Assembly: GCA_004352715.1 (NCBI GenBank)
Contig: SCFE01000070.1
Span: 1,368,144 to 1,432,143 of the forward strand
Origin: Hofstenia miamia
Lineage: Eukaryota; Xenacoelomorpha; Acoela
Direction of reading: 5' to 3'
Length of the DNA stretch: 64,000 nucleotides
The position numbers were made by a program, and so were the translations under genes. Below, piece by piece: positions 23,228 through 34,522 of this stretch; position 1 is the first letter of the stretch, and every line of letters begins with the position of its first letter. The notes under the pieces were generated by a model. The model was given only the letters and a program-made list of their open reading frames with translations. It had not been told where the DNA came from and did no database searches.

Positions 23228-26200
23228 AGATTGGCATGAAAACGACACCTTGCTATACATGAAGCATATAAAATGCGCAAAATTCGTTGCAGAAAACAAA
23301 TGTTACGGTTTATCCAAAAGAAAGAGTCAATGCTGATAAAAATTAATGGAATTTTATCTACTCTAAGGTCACTTTTCTCATCAAACCAGGAAAGTTACTT
23401 GTTTCTATAGTTTCTTCAAACTTTTTGTTTCAATATAAAAAAACATCACTTCTATAACTTTAGAGGCTGATATCTCACAACTGTACTTTTGTAGATAAGG
23501 TGATTTGCCTCTTGACAAAAAATATGGTAGCATACAGGTCTTTCAAATCAAATTATGAAAAATTCTAAAATTCAAATTTCAAATCAAATTTTGGAGGCTA
23601 AAGAATAAACTTTGATATTCAAATCTTTGGCAAAATTTACACACCAAAACTTAATTGAATTTTTTTCTATAGTATTTTATGTTAAAATTACATTTTAAAA
23701 AATTCAGAATTATTGCATCTAGTGTATTAATATTAAGAATACTTTGTTAAATATTGTAAATGAAAACGTCTGAGAGGCATTAAAAATGACTTTATAAATT
23801 CATTACCATAAATATAACTCTGGGACATGTTCTTATAGTATGTTTGATAGTTCAACTAACGGTGAACCCATTTTACAGAATTTGTAATTATCATGGCCAC
23901 ATGTATGTTATTCTGTTTTGCTGATTTATCTGGAATAACTAAATTAGCAATTTCATCTTTTTTTAAATTTACTAAAAATTTGATGTATACTTATAAAATC
24001 TTATTTTTTTTTATATAGACACTGGGCTAAGAATGTTTAAATTGTGTTCTAGTATATACTCCATATTGTTACAAATATTGATAAAATGCGCACAAGTGGT
24101 TTTGAGCCTGCCTCATAGTTATATGTTTATTGAATTACACCTTACAGTCTAATAAATATGCATTTATTTTGTATGTAAGAATTTTTATAAGAAATATCAC
24201 ACTTGAAATAAAATTTTTACTTTCAAATTTCAAATCAAACTTTGAATTTTATAATATTCACATTTTCAAATCAAAATTTGAAAGGTATTCAAATTTCAAA
24301 CTTCACTTTCGTCAAAATTTGAAAGACCTGGTAGCATACCATATTCTCCATACTATGATAGTTATAATGGAAAGATAGAAAAAAATTCGTGGCCCTTATG
24401 GATGATAAAGTTAAAAATTTGGTCAAACAGCTTATCGCGGAATGCATTGCTAGAAAGACATTAGGTTTTGAAGCAAATGGTTAGTTTATCTGCAATAGCA
24501 TATCTTATATCTAAAATAATTGCATAGCTGTTTTACAAAATGTTTTGCCAATTACCAGCTGCATATTAATAAGATGTTGCGAAATTTTAGGAAACATTTT
24601 CAATCATTCATCAACCAAAGCATATTGTATGGGAAATTAAACAAACAGGAACTGTCATTGGTTAACTTTACAATGTATTTGTAAATGTTTCAAAATACTG
24701 CTGAAGGATGGAGAAAATACTGGTGGCAACAGGTGAAATCAAATCTTAACATTGACAACCCTATCCGATTCTAGATTATTCAAAAACTCTGAGCTTCCAT
24801 ATTTTCTCTCTTTGCCAGCTTCTGGATTATAGAGAAGTAGTATCAAATAAGCAGTTAGTAATCAAGATTTCCTGATTCAACTGCCGCTTCTGAACCGAAA
24901 CAGGCAATTTTTATCTAAAATCTCAAATGCATAATGAATGGAAAGTCATAACAAATAATTGTTTCATCCAGAACTTGACTATCTTGCTGAATAGAAGAAT
25001 TGCATCTGCCTAAAAATGAACTTTTCAAACGGACAAGAAATCCGTTCATCAGTACTAAAAGAATGTTGATAAGGATTAAACATCTGAAAAATAGACCCAA
25101 TATTTGTAAAACTAATATTGGACAACATTGAGAAACGGTTTTTCAAAAAGCAAAGTACGGTTTTTGAAAAATCTGTGGGGTTTTTATCGTTGCAGATACT
25201 GGCTTTATATTTCCGAGTGCTTGTGATTTGCTTTGATACAGCACAAAGAATTTGACAAGTGTGTCCAAAATCAATTGGAGAAATCTCTGTGCACACATCA
25301 TATTGCAGTAATGATGTTTAACGTATTCCTCTTCACAAGCTGCAAAATGATGTAAAGTATACCAATATGAAAAAACAATGCTAAATTTTACTCATTCAAT
25401 TAGTGCAAGAACTTGGGGCAAAACTGTAAACAGCATAATTACAAAAATCAGATTCCACTAACATTCTCATCCAAAGAAATGAATGACATATACATTTTAT
25501 TGTTCTATCTCCCAAACCTACCCAAATTCATTTGCCATTCAATTTCTATTATTCATTACCAATATTATGGTAATTGCAGTTATTGACGTAAGGCTACTAT
25601 TTCATCTGCATCTAAGAACATATAGATTTAGCTTTTATCAACAGAGTGAGATTTTAAAATTGTTATATATCAATTTTAAATCAAATTTCTCTCATTTAAT
25701 GACACATGCATAAACAATTAATCATACGAATTTTTATTATAATGCATTAATAAGAACGCTTTCTTGAATTAAGAAGTCAAAGGAATGTTTAAATTTTGGT
25801 ATACATAAAGTTAAAGATTGCAATTGTTTATAATATGTGGAAAACCGTTTTTCCTTAAGCTAAAGTTCAAGGAAAAACGGTTTGTGTTATCCTAACTTCT
25901 AGTGAAATGATTAAAATAATTAGTTTGTACAAAATATACTTTAAATAGTGAGCTAAATAAGATAGGCAAAAACATATTCCAAAAACAGATAAATTCGAAA
26001 ATGCAATATTTTGTGTTAGTAGATTATAAATTGAAAGCTTTAGATATACAAATTCATGTGATTATAAATTTCTGAAAAAACTCTGAATGCACAAAATTGA
26101 GATTTGAAAATTACTACGGAGGTAAATTAATCAATTGCATAAAATATTTCTTTAATCAATTTACACAAATCACGTTGTATGCAAAAACACATCTAACTAA

Positions 26201-27211
26201 ATGTTATACAATTATATATATTTCGCATAGTCAATTAAAATATTGTATATTTTATGTTTTAACTAATAAAAAATTATTTTACATAAATAAAATAGAAAAT
26301 TTCAAATTTTCAAAAATGATGTAGTAGTAAGCCTAAAATTTTAGGCTTTTTGAAAATTCGATTTTTTGTGCTTGGTTCACTTGGTTTCATACTTTTACAG
26401 TAAGTATTAATAAAGAAAAATTACTATATATTAAAATTTATATATTTAGGGCTTTGGCTCCAAAGTCTTGACAAATTTAATAATTTTTTTATATATATTT
26501 ATAATACATTGTCTAGCGCCCAATTTTCAATTTGTCAGAAATCGATATCATTAAAACTGGGTGCGTAATAAATTTAATAATATTTGGAATCAATTAAACA
26601 GTTTTAAAATTGAAAGCCTAATATCGCAGGCGCGCATTGCCCAATTTCAAAAATTCGTTTTTCAGGATAAAGTTTGAACTGATTTGCAATTATTGAAAGA
26701 GAAATTTTTGAAATACATTTAATATTGAGGGTGCAATTTGTGATGCAACTTTCTACGCTTACAGATTGTCACTTTAAAAATTTCCTACGTAATTCTTACG
26801 CTTATTGATTGTAAAGGGGAAAACTTTGAGGGCCATTTACACCTGGACCAAAGTATAATCTTGCTTAGTGAAAAAATTTTGCCAATAATTTGGGGGCAAC
26901 GAATTTGTCTGCAAAATTTGGTTAAAATTGAATGGCTCAATCCCAATACATGGTCTAAAAAGATGCTTATATACGAACACAAATTAACACTCTTACCTGC
27001 GGGACTTACTCTACATCTCTATCTCTCTTTCAATCTCACATTTTGACAACACTCCCGGTGCGCAGCGGCACTGCGGGTTGCAACAATTTTAGAATTTTAG
27101 AATTTAGGCATTTTGTTTTTATTCAATATAATTGATTCCAAAATTTCCAGCTGTAGATTCTCTGCCAGATTTGATCCCATCAACTTCGGACCAATGCCAA
27201 AAAATGTGCAA
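23228..27211. other. AT-rich intergenic DNA
   Basis: Clusters of the word tcaaatttcaaatcaaa occur at about 23575-23590 and 24225-24330. Minus-strand open frames at 24915-25296 lack recognisable motifs. A perfect hairpin lies at 25842-25883. No supported gene. Confidence 0.4.
25842..25883. repeat. Perfect 15-bp inverted repeat (hairpin)
   Basis: The arms aaaccgtttttcctt (25842-25856) and aaggaaaaacggttt (25869-25883) enclose a 12-nt loop. A related word, aaaccgtttttcc, recurs at about 53806. No coding context, so a function as terminator or element core cannot be assigned. Confidence 0.6.
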
Positions 27212-28199
27212 NNNNNNNNNNNNNNNNNNNNNNNNNNNNNNNNNNNNNNNNNNNNNNNNNNNNNNNNNNNNNNNNNNNNNNNNNNNNNNNNNNNNNNNNN
27301 NNNNNNNNNNNNNNNNNNNNNNNNNNNNNNNNNNNNNNNNNNNNNNNNNNNNNNNNNNNNNNNNNNNNNNNNNNNNNNNNNNNNNNNNNNNNNNNNNNNN
27401 NNNNNNNNNNNNNNNNNNNNNNNNNNNNNNNNNNNNNNNNNNNNNNNNNNNNNNNNNNNNNNNNNNNNNNNNNNNNNNNNNNNNNNNNNNNNNNNNNNNN
27501 NNNNNNNNNNNNNNNNNNNNNNNNNNNNNNNNNNNNNNNNNNNNNNNNNNNNNNNNNNNNNNNNNNNNNNNNNNNNNNNNNNNNNNNNNNNNNNNNNNNN
27601 NNNNNNNNNNNNNNNNNNNNNNNNNNNNNNNNNNNNNNNNNNNNNNNNNNNNNNNNNNNNNNNNNNNNNNNNNNNNNNNNNNNNNNNNNNNNNNNNNNNN
27701 NNNNNNNNNNNNNNNNNNNNNNNNNNNNNNNNNNNNNNNNNNNNNNNNNNNNNNNNNNNNNNNNNNNNNNNNNNNNNNNNNNNNNNNNNNNNNNNNNNNN
27801 NNNNNNNNNNNNNNNNNNNNNNNNNNNNNNNNNNNNNNNNNNNNNNNNNNNNNNNNNNNNNNNNNNNNNNNNNNNNNNNNNNNNNNNNNNNNNNNNNNNN
27901 NNNNNNNNNNNNNNNNNNNNNNNNNNNNNNNNNNNNNNNNNNNNNNNNNNNNNNNNNNNNNNNNNNNNNNNNNNNNNNNNNNNNNNNNNNNNNNNNNNNN
28001 NNNNNNNNNNNNNNNNNNNNNNNNNNNNNNNNNNNNNNNNNNNNNNNNNNNNNNNNNNNNNNNNNNNNNNNNNNNNNNNNNNNNNNNNNNNNNNNNNNNN
28101 NNNNNNNNNNNNNNNNNNNNNNNNNNNNNNNNNNNNNNNNNNNNNNNNNNNNNNNNNNNNNNNNNNNNNNNNNNNNNNNNNNNNNNNNNNNNNNNNNNN
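27212..28199. other. Assembly gap (988 N)
   Basis: Unsequenced. Apparent open frames across it on both strands are artefacts of the N run. Confidence 0.99.
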
Positions 28200-29505
28200 A
28201 CATTGGCAATGAATTCCACAAGAAATCGACTTGTAAAGATAAAATATTTATAAAATTCATGTAATTTTCGCAATCTTATTTTAATGCAATAAGTTGGCTG
28301 ATATGATATTGAATTGCGCAGATATTTGGGATGAAATCCGTTCACAATTACTTGCAATTAGCATCTCTTAGATATAAGACATCTTGACAAAGAAGGCTTT
28401 TTCGAATTAACTTTAAACATACATTTAAAAAGTCACTATTCTGTGAGTTTTGGTTCAATTGCTTTGTTGTTTACAGCATTCGGTAGAGCTCCCTTGCTCA
28501 ATCTAACACTATAAAAATGTATTTTTAGTTACTAGTACTATAGCAAATTTGCGACTTCATTAATAAAACTAATTGATTTTGGATCTCCATATTTCGACCT
28601 CAATTGGCCTTAAAAGCTAGCATTATATATGAAAATGTGCGCACTGACCAGCTGAATTCAAGAATATTTTGTTTTTGAATTTGTAAATTCTGGATCTACA
28701 ATACACTCGAAGTAAAAATGTTAAAATTCACAAGTTGACAATAGCGGTCTAAAACATTTAATAGAGTAGTTCGTATTTGGAGAGCTATTAATCCAAACGT
28801 TTTTTGTGCTATACACACAGTCCATGTACCATTGGGGACAATCTGAATAGCTCTATAACAATCATACAATTAATCTCGTGATTTTATAAGCTTAAACTAT
28901 TTTTGAGTGATAAATATAATTAATTTAAATTTCGGCAATATTACATAACAATTATTTGTATTAAAATTAGGTTTGATAAAATTCCCCTAATTATGGCCGT
29001 ATGCTGAGACCTTTTCTGCAATGCGGAAAAGAACTAATAATACCTATATTAAATTTGTAAGGTTTTACTTAGTTCCCATTTCTAGATAAATGTTTGAACT
29101 TAACTTTGGAGTAACCTATATACAATTATGGCATATAAACTTTACATGTAAAATGATTATATACAGAGATACTCAAAATTCGAAAGCCCAAATTTAAGTC
29201 AATTGCTACATCATGAGAATGCAAATAATAGAAATAAATAATTAATTAATTGCTACATGTGACAACGTTTGTCATTTTTCGATTTGATCAACATCTTTCT
29301 TGTAAGTTGCGAACTTTTTCAAAACCGAATTTTAAGAATTAAAGTTTTTCTCAGACTATATCATGCAATCAGATTTTATTTCATGGCAATAGTGCTTTCT
29401 AATATACTGTCTAGTTGGCATTTTAATACATTATATTCATTTATTTATGTAGAATTCTAAGAAATATTTCGCATCAATATATTAGAATGTCATCAATATT
29501 GAAAT
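28200..29505. other. AT-rich DNA between two gaps
   Basis: No coding, RNA or repeat feature seen. Confidence 0.4.
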
Positions 29506-30505
29506 NNNNNNNNNNNNNNNNNNNNNNNNNNNNNNNNNNNNNNNNNNNNNNNNNNNNNNNNNNNNNNNNNNNNNNNNNNNNNNNNNNNNNNNNNNNNNNN
29601 NNNNNNNNNNNNNNNNNNNNNNNNNNNNNNNNNNNNNNNNNNNNNNNNNNNNNNNNNNNNNNNNNNNNNNNNNNNNNNNNNNNNNNNNNNNNNNNNNNNN
29701 NNNNNNNNNNNNNNNNNNNNNNNNNNNNNNNNNNNNNNNNNNNNNNNNNNNNNNNNNNNNNNNNNNNNNNNNNNNNNNNNNNNNNNNNNNNNNNNNNNNN
29801 NNNNNNNNNNNNNNNNNNNNNNNNNNNNNNNNNNNNNNNNNNNNNNNNNNNNNNNNNNNNNNNNNNNNNNNNNNNNNNNNNNNNNNNNNNNNNNNNNNNN
29901 NNNNNNNNNNNNNNNNNNNNNNNNNNNNNNNNNNNNNNNNNNNNNNNNNNNNNNNNNNNNNNNNNNNNNNNNNNNNNNNNNNNNNNNNNNNNNNNNNNNN
30001 NNNNNNNNNNNNNNNNNNNNNNNNNNNNNNNNNNNNNNNNNNNNNNNNNNNNNNNNNNNNNNNNNNNNNNNNNNNNNNNNNNNNNNNNNNNNNNNNNNNN
30101 NNNNNNNNNNNNNNNNNNNNNNNNNNNNNNNNNNNNNNNNNNNNNNNNNNNNNNNNNNNNNNNNNNNNNNNNNNNNNNNNNNNNNNNNNNNNNNNNNNNN
30201 NNNNNNNNNNNNNNNNNNNNNNNNNNNNNNNNNNNNNNNNNNNNNNNNNNNNNNNNNNNNNNNNNNNNNNNNNNNNNNNNNNNNNNNNNNNNNNNNNNNN
30301 NNNNNNNNNNNNNNNNNNNNNNNNNNNNNNNNNNNNNNNNNNNNNNNNNNNNNNNNNNNNNNNNNNNNNNNNNNNNNNNNNNNNNNNNNNNNNNNNNNNN
30401 NNNNNNNNNNNNNNNNNNNNNNNNNNNNNNNNNNNNNNNNNNNNNNNNNNNNNNNNNNNNNNNNNNNNNNNNNNNNNNNNNNNNNNNNNNNNNNNNNNNN
30501 NNNNN
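29506..30505. other. Assembly gap (exactly 1000 N)
   Basis: The round length suggests a placeholder. It ends directly at the 3' flank of an R4 element copy. Confidence 0.99.
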
Positions 30506-31716
30506 AATAATTTTCGTATTATTAATTTTATTATTATTATTATTATTTCATTTCTTCTCACAGCTTCATGCTGGTATCCCTCTCTGCTAGGGGAACGCAC
30601 CAGTTCTCAGGGAGTCTGAGAGCTTTCCTCAGGACTCTAGCTGTTCCTAACAACGCTGCCTTCTGTGCTACTGCTCCTCCCCACTTTGGTACTCACAACT
30701 CCTCCAAGTAATTCTTATGCTTCTTACTCACTGCTCCTAGTGCTCCTACAACTACCGGGACTATTTCAACTTTCTTTAACTTTCACAGCCTTTCTATTTC
30801 TTCTGCCAGCTCCCTGTACTTGTCTATCTTCTCTTTCTTCTTGCTTTCTACATTTCTGTCCTTTGGAACTGCTATGTCTACCACTGTTCCCAATCTTTTC
30901 TCTTTGTCTACCACTACTGTGTCTGGTCTCGGTGATTCTATTACCTTGCTTGTCTGGATGTTTAAGTCCCACAGTATCTTAACCTTATCATTCTCTATGA
31001 CTCCTTGTGGCTTGTGCTAATACTACTTGTCTCCTGCTTCTAACTCATGCCGCCTGCTCAAGCTCCAATGTTTCATTCATCACACCTTGTCATGGCTGAA
31101 CTTATACTCATTCTACGCCAACTTCTCATACGCTGCTATAAGATGATCTACTGTCTCTGCCTTTTTCTTACATAGCCTACACTTATCACTTACTTCTACT
31201 CTTCTGTCTATATGCTTCTTCACCCAGTTTGTTCTTATTGCTTGCTCCTGTTTTGCCATTATCAGTGCTTCCGTTTCTCTTTAGTCCTGCCTTCTTTAAC
31301 CACCTGTTGCTTTCTTCTCTGTCACATTTTTCTGTGTTCCTCCAGTATTCTCCATTCATTGCCTTCTTGCCTATACCTTGTTTATCTCTCTGATTCCATT
31401 CTACTCTTGTATGCTGTCTTTCCTTCTCTCTCAGTTCTTATCTTCCTTAACTCCTTATTGACCCCCAGTAGTGATCCTCTAGGTTGTGCTTCTACGTATT
31501 CCTTTAGCCCTAGTGCTTCTGCTTCTACAGTTTCCTCCACACTTAGAAGTCCTTTACCTCCCTTATGCCTTGCCATGTACAGCCTATCTACATCTCCATT
31601 TAAGTTGAATGCTCTCTCTGCTGCTAGTATCTTCCGTGTCTCCCTGTCTAGCTCCCTAAGTTTATTCTTGTTCCACCTAACTATTCCTGCCGAATATCTC
31701 AACACTGGTATCGCTC

Positions 31717-31758
<42 letters not shown>
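30506..31758 (-). mobile_element. R4/Dong-type element, 5'-truncated copy in TAA repeats
   Basis: On the minus strand the copy starts next to a (TAA)n run (31718-31758) and matches the long copy from IPVLRYSAGIVRWNKN onward. Next come RETRKILAAERAFNLNGDVDRLYMARHKGG and EETVEAEALGLKEYV, then the zinc knuckle, endonuclease and C-terminal region in broken frames, and the shared 3' end near 30560, followed by another (TAA)n. The first frame stops after RMESER at 31382. Microsatellites at both ends fit insertion into TAA repeats, as known for Dong elements. Only the 3' third of the element is present. Confidence 0.8.
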
Positions 31759-31889
31759 GTAACTGTTTTTTAATAAATTTAACATAGTAAATATATATGT
31801 TTTCTAATAGCTCCTCTATTTGAGCAAATTACATTACAAAAATAGAGAAAATTTTCAAAATATTTAAAAATTATACTTTGAAAACATTC

Positions 31890-32290
31890 CTTTGGATAAA
31901 TTGTCTTCTTAATGTTCTATATACTGAAGTCGGTTGCAGTTTATTATAGAATGAATCAATTTATTGATATCTTCTGTATTTAAATCCAAGAGTTCAAGAG
32001 TTCTACAAATTGAAAATGTTTCACACGACAATAAAAAATGCAATAAATATTCTTCACCTTGTTGACATACATAGTGTTGAATATGTTGGGTTTTTCCTAT
32101 ATAAATTATAGACTAGCATACAATAAAATAATTACTTCCCAATCACTTAAAGTTTATCTGGGACTTTACTAATTATTGATCTTAAATCGCCTAAATCATT
32201 TGTTGTGATTATATATCTATGATTCCAAAAATTTAACTTAAATGATTTAATTTCAGACCGTTTATAATGAAGTTCTTGTAAGTAAATATT
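31890..32290 (-). pseudogene. Relic of a jockey/CR1-like non-LTR element C-terminus
   Basis: Minus-strand frames read ELHYKRSEIKSFKLNFWNH upstream and then HYVCQQGEEYLLHFLLSCE followed by TFSICRTLELL. The spacing C..(x)GEE..LH..LSC..F...R resembles the Cys/His motif after the reverse transcriptase of jockey/CR1-like elements. Stops and frame changes occur between the pieces. It abuts the TAA repeat of the R4 copy. Confidence 0.35.
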
Positions 32291-32394
32291 GGGCATATTA
32301 TACGTTTACAGACTGAAGTCTCTAGACAACTTAGTATTTGTTGTAAATTCCAAATAAACTTTAATCCATGTATGTTACGCTGCATCTGATTTGC

Positions 32395-32395
<1 letters not shown>

Positions 32396-32444
<49 letters not shown>
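32396..32444. repeat. (TA)n microsatellite
   Basis: A simple run of about 24 TA units. Confidence 0.95.
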
Positions 32445-32445
<1 letters not shown>

Positions 32446-32447
<2 letters not shown>

Positions 32448-33930
32448 AAAACAAACGGAGTCTATTGCATAGCGTGATTGTTTATCGCATCCAAGATCTA
32501 AATTGAGAACAATTATCCCAATATTTTCTTGTTCATTGTCAACCAATCAAAATACTGGGAAAAGAATGTACATATATTTCGCCAAGTTTTATATAAAATG
32601 AAATTGAGATTATCAATGGTGGTCTCTTTTTAGTGTGTTAACAAAGGCCATGATATCGAGCTTATTACTATTTTTTGATAAATTATTCAACACTGCAAAA
32701 AACAGGCCTCAACAAACGATGTTGTTTGAAAGCTATTTATTGTAGATTTTTTATTTAATAAATTTTGCACCTGATATTTGAGAGAAATTGGCTTCGAAAT
32801 TATCATATTTTTACATTTACTACATTAATTCCTCTCGTCACCCTCAAAATTTGTTTCGTTCAGCAAATACTGTGTTTTTAGTAGTATTTTATTTATTCAA
32901 CAATTCTTTAACCTTATTAAAAATATTGTTTTTAATCTTACTCATATACAATATTCTATTTGAATTAAAGGTTTACAAATATGTCGGACATTGGCCAGGA
33001 ATACAGATTGGTTTTTAAAACCGGTAAAGTGTATTTTGTAAAAATTTATTCTTAATTTTTTTTCACTTATTTCATACGACACCAATTTTCAAAAATGTTC
33101 ATAAGTGTAAACAAATCTTCCATTAATAGTTTAAAGATTATGTAATCAATGGTTAAGTGACTTTTATTTATATTCCTAAGCCAATCCTTTATCCAAACAT
33201 TTTAGTTATTCTAATAGAATGTGAAAATTTTAAGTTATTTTTTTACCTCAATAACATGTATACTATTTGCAATCTGCAGTCCATTGTATAGATACATTAA
33301 TCCAATGTTACTCGATAAGAATTTTTCAAAATTTTAAAGAGCATTTCACATGCAATTTTTAATTGAATTTAAGTTGCCTAAAACATTTTTGGCTTTTTCA
33401 TGGTATAACGGCTGTGCTAGTGCAATGATAACCATTTTTTACAATCTAGACTAATACCAATTCATTCATTTTGCTTGAAATGGCGTATAATTGTTAATTG
33501 CAAATTCGATCAATTCTACAGTCTATTTTTACGAAAATATTGAAATTTTAACAACTCTACTGCAACCCATTGCACATTGATTATAATTTGTTTTTGATGT
33601 ATAGTTCTACTATTGTAGATAGAAATTTTTGACATCGATAAATGCAAGACATTGATTGTCAAGCAACACTCGACTTAACTCGCATGCTTTGCAAAGCGAC
33701 CTTTAATATTAAGTGTCGCCTTCATGCTACGCTGGAAGGACGTATCCAGGGATGCTAAAACTCTTTTGATATATAATGTTAGGCCACCATTGCACACTCT
33801 CATGTCGTTTAATATCACTAAAAACATTGATTTTCACCAATGCATACAAATAAAAATGGTTAATTGCCTTTATAAGTGTAGCTTGTTTTGCATAGCAAAG
33901 GCATAATATTAAAAATTTATGTTGACAATT
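32446..33930. other. AT-rich spacer
   Basis: No supported gene. Short open frames at 32788-33018 and 33724-33906 show no motif. Confidence 0.4.
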
Positions 33931-34269
33931 TCAGTTGTCAATGGGATCTCCTTTCCACTTTATACAGGCGTATGTCTCTTGAATATTTGAAGTTACAATT
34001 GCTTTCGTTTTCCAAATATATCTCTTCAATTCGTCAATTATTTTTGGAGTTTTCGTTTCAATGCCAAGCTTCAGAATGTGCAAAACATTTTCAATCGCAT
34101 TTCTTGCGAAAGATTTTTTGTTATTACCAGTGATTTCCTGTAGACGTCCTATTCCGAACTTTCCTTTCATTGTCCCATTGTCCTTCAATGTCTTGTAAAG
34201 CCAATAAAATATTGATACAGGCAATTCACCTAGTCGTAGCAAAGTTTGTGTATTCTTCGTTCCAGTTAT
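33931..34269 (-). pseudogene. Open coding-like segment, weak TFIIS N-terminal (LW) domain resemblance
   Basis: A minus-strand frame of about 110 codons, opened by no ATG (a stop lies just upstream, first in-frame leucine codon TTG at 34242). It reads LLRLGELPVSI, then GIGRLQEI, then SFARNAIENVLHILK, and ends at a TGA. The order LP(V/I)(S/T), G(I/V)G+, (S/F)AR...(W/I)K resembles the helical LW domain of TFIIS, Elongin A and MED26, but the conserved Trp is missing. It is richer in GC than its flanks. Probably a decayed exon or retrocopy; the family call is weak. Confidence 0.2.
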
Positions 34270-34456
34270 TTACAGTAATTCCTTGTTCGATTTCCAACAA
34301 AAACTTCCAAAACGGAGAAATGTAATAAATATAGCATGTTGAAAATTAATTAAAGGCGCAGCTTTTATACTTCTTCAACTATCCTATAAGCATTAATCAA
34401 GAAAATTTGGTAAATAACGTCTTAAATAATAACATTCATTCCATTTTTTTACAAGC

Positions 34457-34460
<4 letters not shown>

Positions 34461-34521
<61 letters not shown>
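34461..34521. repeat. (ATA)n microsatellite, insertion site of the long R4 copy
   Basis: About 20 trinucleotide units run directly into the 5' end of the element at 34522. Confidence 0.95.

Positions 34522-34522
<1 letters not shown>

Noticed and set aside
27097-30600. Long open frames over N runs (27.1-28.3 kb, 29.5-30.6 kb and 36.2-37.4 kb minus strand)
   Set aside because: They are mostly N and carry no sequence evidence.
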